A stretch of DNA of 64,000 nt from positions 124,001 through 188,000 of the forward strand of contig NZ_QJRF01000061.1 of the NCBI RefSeq assembly GCF_013393345.1, given 5' to 3'. The stretch comes from Pseudomonas taiwanensis (GTDB lineage: Bacteria; Pseudomonadota; Gammaproteobacteria; Pseudomonadales; Pseudomonadaceae). A program made the position numbers and the translations under genes. Position 1 is the stretch's first letter. Each line of letters opens with the position of its first letter. A model generated the notes under the pieces. The model searched no databases, was not told the DNA's origin, and worked only from the letters and a program-made list of their open reading frames with translations. Below are positions 1 to 8,940 of the stretch, in pieces.

Positions 1-84
1 GGGGGCGAGTTTCGGGCGGGTGTTATTGGGGAACCAGATTTGTTGAAGCGCGGCGCCAGCGCGATAGGGTAGACGCTCCGGCAT
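1..84 (-). CDS. Possible partial hypothetical protein (N-terminus only)
   Basis: An open frame starts at an ATG (84) and runs off the left edge of the window, giving about 28 visible residues beginning MPERLPYRAGAALQQIW. A GAGGAG sequence lies about 12 bases upstream, somewhat far for a ribosome binding site; an in-frame TTG further up (about 108) is an alternative start. I do not recognise the protein, and too little is visible to assign a function. It lies on the same strand as, and after the terminator of, the DUF2058 gene. Confidence 0.3.
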   Translation of the reverse strand, partial: MPERLPYRAGAALQQIWFPNNTRPKLAP

Positions 85-112
85 CAGGACGTGGTTCTCC
101 TCGTTCAAATGA

Positions 113-137
113 AAAACCGGGCACAAGGCCCGGTTTC
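113..137 (-). terminator. Rho-independent terminator of the DUF2058 gene
   Basis: On the minus strand AAACCGGGC-CTTGT-GCCCGGTTT forms a 9-bp stem with a 5-base loop and ends in a T-run. It starts 8 bases after the stop codon of the DUF2058 gene and closes the relA-side operon. Confidence 0.8.
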
Positions 138-143
138 TTCACA

Positions 144-683
144 TCACCACATCAGGTCGTCCGGCACCTTGTAGGCCGCGTACGGATCATCGGCATCCGG
201 CTCTTCGGTCTGGGTGTTGAGTAGCACCACCCGACGCGGGTCACGCTCCTGGATGCGCAGGGCGGCATCGCGGGGAATGATCTCGTAGCCGCCGCCATGG
301 CGGACGACCGCTAGCGAGCCGCGGCTCAGCTTGTCACGCAGCATGGCGTTGACGGCGATGCGCTTGACCTTCTTCTCGTCGACGAAGTTGTAGTAGTCGT
401 CTGTGGTCAGCTTCGGCAGGCGGGAGCTTTCGATCAGTTGCTTGATCTGCGCTGCCTTGGCCTTCTGGTCGGCCTTTTCCTGCTGCTGGCGATTCAGCTC
501 CTGATCGCGGGCGGCCTTCTCGGCCTGGGCCTGCAAGGTGGCCTGGCGCAGGCTGTCGTCCTTCTCGACCTGGTTCTTCTTCTCCAGGCGCTGTTGTTTC
601 TGTTGCTGCTTGCCGGCCTGTTTGACCTGCTTTTCGTTCACCAGCCCGGCTTTCAGCAGCTGGTCGCGGAGGGAAAGGCTCAT
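144..683 (-). CDS. DUF2058 (YaiL-like) family protein
   Basis: This 179-residue protein has the usual DUF2058 architecture. A short N-terminal segment MSLSLRDQLLKAGLV is followed by a long, highly charged, glutamine- and lysine-rich helix (about residues 20-80, probably coiled coil), then a compact C-terminal domain with NFVDEKKVKRIAV. Family members are described as nucleoid- or polynucleotide-associated, but the molecular function is not established. It lies 28 bases downstream of mazG and appears to be the last gene of the cysM-rlmD-relA-mazG operon, closed by the terminator at 113-137. No strong Shine-Dalgarno precedes the ATG. From memory, P. aeruginosa has an lpxO paralogue between mazG and this gene; here there is none. 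Confidence 0.85.
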   Translation of the reverse strand: MSLSLRDQLLKAGLVNEKQVKQAGKQQQKQQRLEKKNQVEKDDSLRQATLQAQAEKAARDQELNRQQQEKADQKAKAAQIKQLIESSRLPKLTTDDYYNFVDEKKVKRIAVNAMLRDKLSRGSLAVVRHGGGYEIIPRDAALRIQERDPRRVVLLNTQTEEPDADDPYAAYKVPDDLMW

Positions 684-711
684 AAAGGAATTCGGTCTCT
701 CGAGTTATCAG

Positions 712-1542
712 CTAGCAGCCAAGGCTGAGTTTTTCCTGCTTCTTGGCTTCGCCCCAGAGGGCATCCAGTTCTTCCAGGGTGCAATCTTCGATGGGACGAC
801 CCGCCTCGCGCAATGCCTGTTCGATAAAACGGAAGCGACGGTCGAATTTTGCATTGGCGCCACGCAGGGCGGTTTCAGGATCGACCTTCAGGTGTCGGGC
901 CAGATTGACCACCACGAACAACAGGTCACCCACCTCATCCGCGATGGCCTGCGGGTCGTTCTCGCTCATGGCCTCCAGCACCTCGTCCAGCTCTTCGCGG
1001 AGCTTGTCGACTACCGGCAGCGCCTCGGGCCAGTCGAAGCCCACCTGGGCCGCGCGCTTCTGCAGCTTGGCGGCGCGGCTCAGGGCCGGCAATGCCGTCG
1101 GTACGTCGTCCAGCAGTGAAAGCTGTTCGGGCGCGGCCGCCTTCTCCGCGCGCTCCTCGGCCTTGATCTCTTCCCAGCGCTGCTTGATCGCCGCCTCTTC
1201 CAGCCGGGCCATGTCCGGCGCGCCGTAAAGGTCGCCGTCGGGGAAGACGTGAGGATGACGACGGACCAGTTTGCGGGTGATGGCATCCACCACACCGGCG
1301 AATTCGAAGCGCCCCTCCTCCTTCGCCAGTTGGCTGTAATAGACCACCTGGAACAGCAGGTCACCGAGCTCGCCCGGCAGATGATCGAAGTCGCCGCGCT
1401 CGATGGCGTCCGCCACCTCGTAGGCTTCTTCGATTGTGTGCGGGACGATGCTGGCGTAGTCCTGCTTGAGGTCCCAGGGACAGCCGTATTGCGGGTCGCG
1501 CAGCCGGGCCATGAGGTGCAGCAGGTCGTTGAGTTGGTACAT
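712..1542 (-). CDS. mazG: Nucleoside triphosphate pyrophosphohydrolase MazG
   Basis: MazG hydrolyses NTPs and dNTPs to the monophosphate and pyrophosphate, and in E. coli it is linked to ppGpp control and clearance of damaged nucleotides. Two tandem MazG domains are visible: the first (about residues 1-120) with YGCPWDLKQ and the EEAYEVADAI metal-binding helix, the second (about 150-260) with REELDEVLEAM and DEVGDLLFVVVN. I start it at the ATG at 1542 (MYQLNDLLHLM), preceded by AGGA at about 8 bases. The longer open frame to 1629 only reads through an intergenic repeat. Length 276 residues fits the family. It follows relA on the same strand, separated only by a palindromic element. Confidence 0.95.
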   Translation of the reverse strand: MYQLNDLLHLMARLRDPQYGCPWDLKQDYASIVPHTIEEAYEVADAIERGDFDHLPGELGDLLFQVVYYSQLAKEEGRFEFAGVVDAITRKLVRRHPHVFPDGDLYGAPDMARLEEAAIKQRWEEIKAEERAEKAAAPEQLSLLDDVPTALPALSRAAKLQKRAAQVGFDWPEALPVVDKLREELDEVLEAMSENDPQAIADEVGDLLFVVVNLARHLKVDPETALRGANAKFDRRFRFIEQALREAGRPIEDCTLEELDALWGEAKKQEKLSLGC

Positions 1543-1566
1543 GAAGGAATCCTGTGGGGATCTTCC

Positions 1567-1634
1567 GTAGGTTGGTGCAGAGCGGAGCGAAGCCCAACAT
1601 GGGCGTTGGGCCTCGCCAGCTCGGACCATCCTAC
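1567..1634. repeat. Intergenic palindromic element, GTAGG...CCTAC type
   Basis: A 68-bp imperfect palindrome begins GTAGGTTGG and ends CCATCCTAC, with an AGCGGAGCGAAGCCCAACA core and a partly complementary GTTGGGCCTCGC arm. It has the layout of the dispersed repeats common between Pseudomonas genes. It fills almost the whole relA-mazG gap, ending one base before the relA stop codon. Shorter relatives occur at 26275-26323 and 29883-29916. Confidence 0.65.
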
Positions 1635-1635
1635 G

Positions 1636-3882
1636 TCAGGCGGCCCGGTTACGGCGTGCTTCGATAATGTTGGGCAGTTGGGAAATCCGCGCCAACAGGC
1701 GACCCAGCGCATCCAGACCAGGAATCTCGATGGTCAGCATCATGGCGGCGGTGTTGTCTTCCTTGTTCGAGCGGGTATTCACCGCCAGCACGTTGATGCG
1801 CTCGTTGAGCAGCACCTGGGAGACGTCACGCAGCAGGCCGGAACGGTCGTAGGCGCGAATGATGATGTCCACCGGATAGGTCTGTACCGGCACCGGGCCC
1901 CAGCTCACCTGGATCATCCGCTCGGGCTCGCGGCCGGCCAATTGCAGCGCCGACGGACAGTCCTGACGGTGAATGCTGACACCACGGCCGAGGGTGATGT
2001 AGCCCACGATGGGATCGCCCGGCAGCGGCTGGCAGCAGCCGGCCATCTGCGTGAGCAGGTTGCCCACGCCCTGGATCTGCACGTCGCCGCGCTTGCCCGG
2101 CTTGTACTGGGAAGGCCGGCGCGGAATCAGCTCCAGCTGCTCGCTGTGTCCACGCTCCGGCTCCACCAGCGCCTGGGCGCAGTTGACCACATGGGCCAGG
2201 CGCAGGTCGCCCGCACCCAGCGCCGCGTGCATGTCTTCGGCGGTGCGCAGGTTGCACTTCTCGGCGAGTTTCTCGAAGTCCACCGGCGGCAATGCCAGGC
2301 GCGACAGTTCGCGCTCGAGCATCGCCTTGCCCGCTGCGACGTTCTGATCGCGGGCCTGCAGCTTGAACCAGTGGACGATCTTCGCCCGGGCACGGGAGGT
2401 GGTGATGTAGCCGAGGTTCGGGTTCAGCCAATCGCGGCTAGGCGCACCGTGCTTGCCGGTGATGATCTCCACCTGCTCGCCGGTCTGCAGTCCGTAGTTC
2501 AGCGGCACGATACGACCGTTGACCTTGGCCCCGCGGCAGTTGTGGCCGATCTCGGTGTGCACGCGGTAGGCGAAGTCCAGCGGCGTGGCGCCCTTGGGCA
2601 GGTCGATGGCGTGGCCATCCGGGGTGAAGACATAGACCCGGTCAGGCTCGATATCCACCCGCAACTGCTCGGCCAGGCCGCCGATGTCGCCCAGTTCCTC
2701 GTGCCATTCGAGCACCTGGCGCAGCCAGGCGATCTTTTCTTCGTAGTGGTCCGAACTCGATTTGACGTCCGTGCCCTTGTAGCGCCAGTGGGCGCAGACC
2801 CCGAGCTCGGCTTCCTCGTGCATGGCGTGGGTGCGGATCTGCACTTCCAGTACCTTGCCGTCCGGGCCGATCACTGCGGTGTGCAGGGAGCGGTAGCCGT
2901 TCTCCTTGGGGTTGGCGATGTAGTCGTCGAATTCCTTGGGAATGTGCCGCCAGAGGGTGTGCACGATACCGAGCGCGGTGTAGCAATCACGCACCTCGGG
3001 CACCAGCACGCGCACGGCGCGCACGTCGTAGATCTGGCTGAACTGCAGGCCCTTGCGCTGCATCTTCCGCCAGATGGAATAGATGTGCTTGGCACGACCG
3101 CTGATGTCGGCCTTGATGCCGGTGGCAGCCAGCTCTTCGCGAAGCTGCTTCATCACATCGGCGATGTACTGCTCGCGGTCGAGGCGGCGCTCATGGAGCA
3201 GCTTGGCGATCTGCTTGTACTGCTCCGGCTCCAGGTAGCGGAAGGACAGGTCCTCCAGCTCCCATTTGATGTGACCGATGCCAAGGCGGTGGGCGAGCGG
3301 CGCGTAGATATCGAACACCTCGCGGGCGACGCGATGCCGCTTTTCCTCGTCGGTGTTCTTCACTTCACGAATGGCACAGGTACGCTCGGCCAGCTTGATC
3401 AGCGCGACACGTACGTCATCGACCATGGCCACCAGCATCTTGCGCAGGTTCTCCACCTGCGCCTGGGTGCCGAGGACCATGGATTGCCGGGGATTGAGGC
3501 TGGCGCTGATGGCGGCCATGCGCAGCACGCCTTCGATCAGCTTGGCGACCACCGGACCGAAGCGTTGTTGCACGGCCTGCAGCTGGACCTTGCCTTCACG
3601 CACGCCACGGTAGATCACCGCGGCCACCAGCGACTCCTGGTCCAGCTTCAGGTCAGCGAGGATCTCGGCGATCTCCAGACCCGTCTGGAAACTCGAGTTG
3701 CCCTCCGCCCAGCTGTTCTGCGCGGCGATGGCCTGTTGTTCGGCGTCGCGGGCGAACTCGCACGCCTCCTTGAGGACCGCGCGGTCGAGCACCGGATCGA
3801 GGCTGATGACATGGTCCAGCCATGCCTCGAGGTTGATGCTGCCGTCCGTATTGACCGGCTGTTGCGCTCTCACCTGTACCAT
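1636..3882 (-). CDS. relA: GTP pyrophosphokinase RelA, (p)ppGpp synthetase I
   Basis: RelA makes (p)ppGpp from ATP and GTP/GDP on ribosomes stalled with uncharged tRNA and drives the stringent response. The 748-residue protein has the standard order: an N-terminal HD-like region (about 30-190) without a clear HDxxED motif, so probably hydrolase-dead as in RelA; the synthetase domain with YRSLHTAVIGPDGK and EVQIRTHAMHEEAE (about 240-390); a TGS domain (VYVFTPDGHAIDLPKGATPLDFAY); a helical and zinc-finger-like region with CCQPLPGDPIVGYI; and a C-terminal ACT domain. It starts MVQVRAQQPVN, the usual pseudomonad start. It lies downstream of rlmD (83-base gap) and upstream of mazG. Confidence 0.98.
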   Translation of the reverse strand: MVQVRAQQPVNTDGSINLEAWLDHVISLDPVLDRAVLKEACEFARDAEQQAIAAQNSWAEGNSSFQTGLEIAEILADLKLDQESLVAAVIYRGVREGKVQLQAVQQRFGPVVAKLIEGVLRMAAISASLNPRQSMVLGTQAQVENLRKMLVAMVDDVRVALIKLAERTCAIREVKNTDEEKRHRVAREVFDIYAPLAHRLGIGHIKWELEDLSFRYLEPEQYKQIAKLLHERRLDREQYIADVMKQLREELAATGIKADISGRAKHIYSIWRKMQRKGLQFSQIYDVRAVRVLVPEVRDCYTALGIVHTLWRHIPKEFDDYIANPKENGYRSLHTAVIGPDGKVLEVQIRTHAMHEEAELGVCAHWRYKGTDVKSSSDHYEEKIAWLRQVLEWHEELGDIGGLAEQLRVDIEPDRVYVFTPDGHAIDLPKGATPLDFAYRVHTEIGHNCRGAKVNGRIVPLNYGLQTGEQVEIITGKHGAPSRDWLNPNLGYITTSRARAKIVHWFKLQARDQNVAAGKAMLERELSRLALPPVDFEKLAEKCNLRTAEDMHAALGAGDLRLAHVVNCAQALVEPERGHSEQLELIPRRPSQYKPGKRGDVQIQGVGNLLTQMAGCCQPLPGDPIVGYITLGRGVSIHRQDCPSALQLAGREPERMIQVSWGPVPVQTYPVDIIIRAYDRSGLLRDVSQVLLNERINVLAVNTRSNKEDNTAAMMLTIEIPGLDALGRLLARISQLPNIIEARRNRAA

Positions 3883-3965
3883 CTTGCCTACCTTCCCTAC
3901 GACGTGAACCCCTCACGTCGAATTGTCGCCAGCCTCTGTCGTGCTGGTCGGATTACGCGGGCTTC

Positions 3966-5318
3966 CTAGCCCACCTCGAATAACGCCATGGCCTCGACAT
4001 GGGCCGTTTGAGGAAACATGTCGAGAATCCCGGCCTTCTTCAGCTGGTATCCCTGCTTGACCAGTTCGGCACTGTCACGCGCCAGGGTCGACGGGTTGCA
4101 GGATACATAGACCACTCGTTGTGCGCCGGTTGCAGCGATCTGCCGAACGGCTTCGTAAGCGCCGTCCCGTGGCGGATCGAGCAACACGGCATCAAATCCC
4201 TGTCGGGCCCAGGACGCATCGGCCAGGGGGTTCGACAGGTCGGCCTGGAAGAAGTGCACATTCTCCAGGCCATTGGCAGCGGCATTGCCGCGCGCCCGTT
4301 GCACCATGGTCTCCACGCCTTCCACCGCCACCACCTCGCGCACCTGGCGCGCCAGCGGCAGGGCGAAGTTGCCGAGCCCACAGAACAGATCCAGCACCCG
4401 GTCGCCCGGCTGCGGCTTCATCCAGTCTAGCGCCTGCGCCACCATTGCCTCGTTGACCGCTTCATTCACCTGGACGAAATCGCCGGGGCGATATTCAAGC
4501 TCCAGGTTCCAGCGATCCAGGCGATAGCCCAGATGCACATCGGGCTGATCCGGCTGAGGTTCACCCTCGCCGTGCAGCCAGAGCTGCGCCTGGTACGTCG
4601 CGCAAAACTCACGCAGTCGCTGCAGGTCGGCCTCACCCAGCGGCTGGGTATGACGCAGCAGCAACGCCGATGCGGTGCCGTGGAACAGCTCCACATGCCC
4701 GAGCGCCTGGGGTTTCTCCAGGCGCCGGAGCAGCTCGGGCAATGCCCGCATCAACGGTTGCAAGGGCTGTACCAGCACCTGGCAATCCTTGATCCCGACT
4801 ATCGCCTGGCTGGAAGCCGCGCGGAATCCGACTTCCAGCTGACGCGCCTTGGCATCCCAGCGCACCGCGATGCGAGCGCGGCGCCGATAACCGAATTCGG
4901 TCCCCACAAGTGGGGCCACCCATTCCTGGGGCTGAAGGTCGGCGAAACGCTCCAGCTGTTCAGCCAGCGTGCGCTGTTTCAGGGCGAGCTGTTCGGCATG
5001 GGGCAAGTGTTGCAGCGTGCAACCGCCGCACTGGCCGGCATGGGCACAAGGCGGCACCAGACGCATCGCGTTGGCCCTGAATACGCGTTCAGCACGAGCC
5101 TCCACGACCTGGCTCCGAGCAGCGAGCACACGGGCTTCCACCTCTTCCTCGGGCAGCGCACCGGATACGAACCAGGTGCGTCCTTCGACGAAAGCAATGC
5201 CGCGTCCGTCGTTGGCCAGGCGCTCGATGACCAAGCGCTGCTTCTTGCCAACCGGAACTTGCTGGCTCCGCGCTCCGCCGCTGGGCTGGAAGCGCAGGCC
5301 GGTGTTACGCCGGGACAT
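3966..5318 (-). CDS. rlmD: 23S rRNA (uracil-1939-C5)-methyltransferase RlmD
   Basis: RlmD methylates U1939 of 23S rRNA using S-adenosylmethionine and carries a [4Fe-4S] cluster. The 450-residue protein has an N-terminal TRAM domain ([21 protein letters not shown], about 28-85). Cysteine ligands follow in [14 protein letters not shown]. The C-terminal Rossmann methyltransferase domain has [25 protein letters not shown] and the catalytic cysteine motif [12 protein letters not shown]. Its start overlaps the 3' end of cysM by 14 bases, so the two are almost certainly cotranscribed and translationally coupled. Confidence 0.97.
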   Translation of the reverse strand: MSRRNTGLRFQPSGGARSQQVPVGKKQRLVIERLANDGRGIAFVEGRTWFVSGALPEEEVEARVLAARSQVVEARAERVFRANAMRLVPPCAHAGQCGGCTLQHLPHAEQLALKQRTLAEQLERFADLQPQEWVAPLVGTEFGYRRRARIAVRWDAKARQLEVGFRAASSQAIVGIKDCQVLVQPLQPLMRALPELLRRLEKPQALGHVELFHGTASALLLRHTQPLGEADLQRLREFCATYQAQLWLHGEGEPQPDQPDVHLGYRLDRWNLELEYRPGDFVQVNEAVNEAMVAQALDWMKPQPGDRVLDLFCGLGNFALPLARQVREVVAVEGVETMVQRARGNAAANGLENVHFFQADLSNPLADASWARQGFDAVLLDPPRDGAYEAVRQIAATGAQRVVYVSCNPSTLARDSAELVKQGYQLKKAGILDMFPQTAHVEAMALFEVG

Positions 5319-6216
5319 TGGGGTCTTCGTAAATGCCAGTAGAGAGATAACGATCTCCGCGGTCGCAGATGATCGCCACCATCACGGCGTTCTCGACTTC
5401 GCGGGACAGGCGCAACATCGCGGCCACCGCACCGCCGGAGGAGACGCCGCAGAAGATGCCTTCTTCGCGGGCCAGGCGGCGCATGGTTTCTTCGGCTTCG
5501 ATCTGGGCCATGTCGACCACGCGATCGACCCGGTCGGCCTGGTAGATCTTCGGCAGGTATTCCTGCGGCCAGCGGCGGATGCCGGGGATGGCCGAACCTT
5601 CCTGCGGCTGCAGGCCGACGATCTGGATATTCGGGTTCTGCTCCTTGAGGTAACGCGACACGCCCATGATGGTGCCGGTGGTGCCCATGGAGCTGACGAA
5701 ATGGGTGATGGTGCCCTGGGTTTGCTGCCAGATTTCCGGACCGGTGCCGACGTAGTGGGCTTCCGGGTTGTCGCCATTGGCGAACTGGTCCAGCACCTTG
5801 CCACGGCCACCGCGCTGCAGGCTTTCGGCGAGATCGCGAGCACCTTCCATGCCCTCTTCGCGGCTTACCAGGATCAGCTCGGCGCCGTAGGCGGTCATGG
5901 CGGCCTTGCGTTCGGCGCTCATGTTGTCCGGCATGATCAGCATCATCTTGTAGCCCTTGATGGCCGCAGCCATGGCGAGGGCGATACCGGTGTTGCCGGA
6001 GGTGGCCTCGATCAGGGTATCGCCGGGCTGGATGTCACCGCGCAGTTCCGCGCGAGTGATCATCGACAGCGCCGGACGGTCCTTGACGGAACCGGCGGGG
6101 TTGTTGCCTTCGAGCTTGACCAGGAGGGTATTGCTGGTTTCGCCAGCCAGGCGCTGCAAACGCACCAGCGGGGTGTGGCCGATGCAATCGGCGATTGTGG
6201 GGTACTGCAGGGTCAT
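5305..6216 (-). CDS. cysM: Cysteine synthase B (O-acetylserine sulfhydrylase)
   Basis: CysM makes cysteine from O-acetylserine and sulfide or thiosulfate with pyridoxal phosphate. The 303-residue protein has the PLP-lysine motif [13 protein letters not shown], the substrate loop [13 protein letters not shown], the phosphate-binding loop [11 protein letters not shown] and the C-terminal [12 protein letters not shown]. The length matches CysM rather than the longer CysK. It is the first gene of the minus-strand run cysM-rlmD-relA-mazG-DUF2058. Confidence 0.96.
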   Translation of the reverse strand: MTLQYPTIADCIGHTPLVRLQRLAGETSNTLLVKLEGNNPAGSVKDRPALSMITRAELRGDIQPGDTLIEATSGNTGIALAMAAAIKGYKMMLIMPDNMSAERKAAMTAYGAELILVSREEGMEGARDLAESLQRGGRGKVLDQFANGDNPEAHYVGTGPEIWQQTQGTITHFVSSMGTTGTIMGVSRYLKEQNPNIQIVGLQPQEGSAIPGIRRWPQEYLPKIYQADRVDRVVDMAQIEAEETMRRLAREEGIFCGVSSGGAVAAMLRLSREVENAVMVAIICDRGDRYLSTGIYEDPNVPA

Positions 6217-6356
6217 GGCGGGTTTCGCAATCCAGACGCAGGGGGTGCATATGATAGCGGCAAACCGTGCAACTCCATATCGCGCGTGCGTTTCGGCTTA
6301 TGGCGTGCAGCTATATATATGTAGCGGAAAGGCATTTCCCATTCCCCGGAAAGCGA

Positions 6357-6386
6357 AAGCCCCGGCGGGTTTCCCGGCCGGGGCTT
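6357..6386 (-). terminator. Probable terminator of the TonB receptor gene
   Basis: AAGCCCCGGC and GCCGGGGCTT form a 10-bp GC-rich stem around a 10-base loop just after the receptor stop codon. On the minus strand it is followed by a short, interrupted T-rich stretch, so termination strength is uncertain. Confidence 0.65.
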
Positions 6387-6399
6387 CTGCTTGCTTCTG

Positions 6400-8733
6400 T
6401 CAGAAGTGCATGCTGGTGGTGAGCAGCGCGGTACGGCCAGCCGCCTGGTTGGCGAAGTGGGCCGAATAGGCCTTGTCGTAGTAGACCTCGTCGGTGAGGT
6501 TCTGCACGTTCAGTTGCAGGTCAACGTTCTTCGTCAGCTTGTAGCTGGCCATGGCGTCGTAGCGCCAGTAGGACGGTACGTACAGCGTGTTGTTGGTATC
6601 GCCGAAGACGTCGTCCACATAGAAGGCACCGCCCCCGATGGTCAGGTCCGGCAGCACTTCATAGGTGGTCCACAGGCTGAAGCTGTTCTTTGGCGTGTTG
6701 GGCAGTTCGTTGCCCTTGGCCGGGTTGATGCTGCTGGTCACGACGCCGCTGCGGTTGCCCACCGCGCCCGGATCGACCACTTCGCTGTCGAGGTAGCTGT
6801 AACCGGCGAAGACCTGCCACTTGTCGGTGAGGTTGCCGCTGGCGGTCAGCTCGATACCGTCGACGCGGGTCTTGCCGGCGTTCTCATAGGTGTAGTTGCT
6901 GACCAGGACGCGGGTGTTGTCCTTCTCGGTGCGGAAGATCGCCGCGGTCAGCGACAGGCGCTGGTCCAGCAGGTCCCACTTGGTGCCCAACTCGTAGTTG
7001 GTGGTCTCTTCCGGCTCCAGGTCGCTGACGATGCTGGTCGGTGTGCCGACGGAAGTGTCCAGCGGGTTACCTTCCTGACCCTCGCCAAGCATGGTGCCAG
7101 GCGGTGTGGCGGAGGTGGCGTACGACGCGTAGACGCTGCCGTTTTCGGTGGGTTTCCAGACCAGGCCGATCTGTCCGTTGACGAACTCGCTGGTATCCGA
7201 GGTCTTGAAGGTGGTGGCGCCCTCGGCGGACTTGGTCTTGGAGTCGGTCTGGAAGTTGTCGTAGCGCAGGCCCAGGTTCAGCAGCCATTGCGGGTCCAGC
7301 TCGATGGTGTCGAAGGCGTAGAGGGCGCGGGTATCGCCGGTGGACTCGGTGCTGGCGTAGTTGCGCGCGATGCTGCCGGACCAGGGATCGTTCGGGCTCG
7401 GGTTGGCCAACGAGGTGCAGTTGTAGCCGCTGGGCGCGCCGATGGTTGCCGGGGAGCAGTTGGTGGTGGCGGCTGTGGTTGCCGGCGTGGTGTCGGTGTT
7501 CACCGTGTAAGAAGAACGATCGCCTTCTTCGCGAGTGAACTCGATGCCGGTGGAGAAGCTGTGCTTGAGACCGGACAGCTGGAACTCACCGAACAGATCG
7601 GTCTGGTTGGTGGTGGTGGTCGTGTTGCTCACACGGGTGTTGACGCGACGCCAGACGGTGCCATTGCGCACGTTGCCCTGACTGTCGTCCGGCTGGGTCA
7701 GGATGTAGTCCTGCATGCTGCTGCCGTGACGCAGGGTGTTCTTGATGGTCAGCGCGTCGTTGAAATCATGCTCGAAGCTGATGGTGGAGATGTCCGCGCG
7801 GGTCTTGCGGAAGTCGCGGTTGGTCAGGCCGTAGAAGTTGCTGCTGTCGCCGCCATCGACCGGCTTGTCCGGGTTGGCGGCAGTGTGAGTGGTGCCCACC
7901 GAGTAGCCATAGGGAAGACCTGCGTCCGGCAGGTCGTTGCTTTCCATATGGTAGAAATCGAGGTTCAGGCGGGTGTCGGTGCCCAGGCCGAATGCCAGGG
8001 ACGGCGCCACGCCCCAACGGTCGTAGTTCACTTCGTCGCGACCCGCGACATTGCTCTCGTGGCTCATCAGGTTGAGGCGGAATGCGGCGCTGTCGAGGAA
8101 CTGGCGGTTGATGTCGGCGGTGTATCGCTGGGTCTGGTCGGAACCCCAGGTGAAGCCACCGTTGGTGAAGTCGCCGAGACGCGCTTTCTTGGTCACCAGG
8201 TTGATGCTGCCGCCGGCCGAACCACGGCCGCCGAAGGAGGAGTTCGGGCCCTTGCTGACTTCGATGGACTCGATGTCGAAGATCTCGCGAGTCTGGGAGC
8301 CGGTGTCACGCACGCCGTCGAGGTAAGTGTCGCTCTGGGCGTCGAAACCACGAATGAACGGACGGTCGCCCTGGGGGTTGCCACCCTCGCCCGCGCCCAT
8401 GGTGATGCCCGGCACGGTGCGCAGGGCATCCTGCAGGGAAACGGCGGCGGTGTCCTTGATGACTTGCTGCGGTACCACGGTCACCGAACGCGGCGTGTTC
8501 ACCAGCGGCGCGGTGTACTTCTGGGAAGAGGCCCGCTCGACCTGATAGCGGGTGTCCGCGGACTTCTCACCCACCACCGAGGTGGCATCCAGGGAGACGA
8601 CGCCGTCGCTCTCCTTCTTCGTCTCGGCCGCTTGCAATACGGGCGCGGCGGACATGGCGCCGATGGCTACGCCAATGGCGGACGCCAGCAGGCGTTGAGT
8701 CGAGATGGTGGGTTCCACAGCATGACGCGACAT
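6400..8733 (-). CDS. piuA: TonB-dependent catecholate siderophore receptor, PiuA/Fiu type
   Basis: This 777-residue outer-membrane receptor imports ferric catecholate-type siderophores with TonB-ExbBD energy. An N-terminal signal peptide (to about residue 35, ...VLQA-AE) is followed by the plug domain with TPRSVTVVPQQVI, LRTVPGITMGAGEGGNPQGD and RGFDAQSDTYLDGVRD. The beta-barrel ends in the typical terminal phenylalanine (LTTSMHF). Around residues 410-435 an external loop is rich in Thr/Ala and has two cysteines. A clear GGAGGG lies 7 bases before the ATG. The plug sequence and the adjacent piuC favour PiuA/Fiu over the FepA-like PirA that I recall beside pirRS in P. aeruginosa. Fur-like sites lie upstream. 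Confidence 0.88.
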   Translation of the reverse strand: MSRHAVEPTISTQRLLASAIGVAIGAMSAAPVLQAAETKKESDGVVSLDATSVVGEKSADTRYQVERASSQKYTAPLVNTPRSVTVVPQQVIKDTAAVSLQDALRTVPGITMGAGEGGNPQGDRPFIRGFDAQSDTYLDGVRDTGSQTREIFDIESIEVSKGPNSSFGGRGSAGGSINLVTKKARLGDFTNGGFTWGSDQTQRYTADINRQFLDSAAFRLNLMSHESNVAGRDEVNYDRWGVAPSLAFGLGTDTRLNLDFYHMESNDLPDAGLPYGYSVGTTHTAANPDKPVDGGDSSNFYGLTNRDFRKTRADISTISFEHDFNDALTIKNTLRHGSSMQDYILTQPDDSQGNVRNGTVWRRVNTRVSNTTTTTNQTDLFGEFQLSGLKHSFSTGIEFTREEGDRSSYTVNTDTTPATTAATTNCSPATIGAPSGYNCTSLANPSPNDPWSGSIARNYASTESTGDTRALYAFDTIELDPQWLLNLGLRYDNFQTDSKTKSAEGATTFKTSDTSEFVNGQIGLVWKPTENGSVYASYATSATPPGTMLGEGQEGNPLDTSVGTPTSIVSDLEPEETTNYELGTKWDLLDQRLSLTAAIFRTEKDNTRVLVSNYTYENAGKTRVDGIELTASGNLTDKWQVFAGYSYLDSEVVDPGAVGNRSGVVTSSINPAKGNELPNTPKNSFSLWTTYEVLPDLTIGGGAFYVDDVFGDTNNTLYVPSYWRYDAMASYKLTKNVDLQLNVQNLTDEVYYDKAYSAHFANQAAGRTALLTTSMHF

Positions 8734-8767
8734 CGTTTTCCCTCCCCAGGGATTTCAGAGGCCGCGG

Positions 8768-8785
8768 AATTTATTTCAAATAATT
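8768..8785. promoter_or_regulatory. AT-rich near-palindrome, possible Fur site upstream of the receptor
   Basis: AATTTATTTCAAATAATT is almost self-complementary and lies 35 bases before the receptor start codon. It resembles a degenerate Fur box in an AT-rich promoter and could overlap the promoter itself. Inferred from pattern only. Confidence 0.4.
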
Positions 8786-8796
8786 AACAGCAACAA

Positions 8797-8817
8797 TTGG
8801 TATGAATTCTCATTCGC
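8797..8817. promoter_or_regulatory. Candidate Fur box in the piuA/piuC divergent region
   Basis: On the minus strand AATGAGAATTCATACC matches the first half of the Fur 7-1-7 motif well (TGAGAAT against TGATAAT) and the second half partially. It lies about 65-85 bases upstream of the receptor start. Fur control of receptor genes of this type is well established in Pseudomonas. Confidence 0.5.
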
Positions 8818-8889
8818 GTCTTTTTTACAACATTTACAAAGTCACCGCCGAACGCGAAATCGCCCCCCAGCGCCTCGGTTTTACAGGCT

Positions 8890-8910
8890 GAATGAAAATA
8901 AATACTATTC
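8890..8910. promoter_or_regulatory. Candidate Fur box upstream of piuC
   Basis: A site starting GAATGAAAATAAATACTA resembles the Fur consensus (TGAAAAT matches 6 of 7 in one arm, weaker in the other). It ends 30 bases before the piuC ATG, a position suited to repression of piuC when iron is plentiful. Confidence 0.5.
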
Positions 8911-8940
8911 GCCTCCCACTCAGATCACCCGGTATCCGCC

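Noticed and set aside
1249-3969. 906-codon plus-strand open frame opposite relA
   Set aside because: High GC leaves antisense frames open. The reading has histidine- and glutamine-rich composition with no domain, while relA on the other strand is unmistakable.
6391-8787. 798-codon plus-strand open frame opposite the TonB receptor
   Set aside because: Antisense shadow; valine- and glycine-rich, no domain, and the receptor has a signal peptide, plug and barrel.
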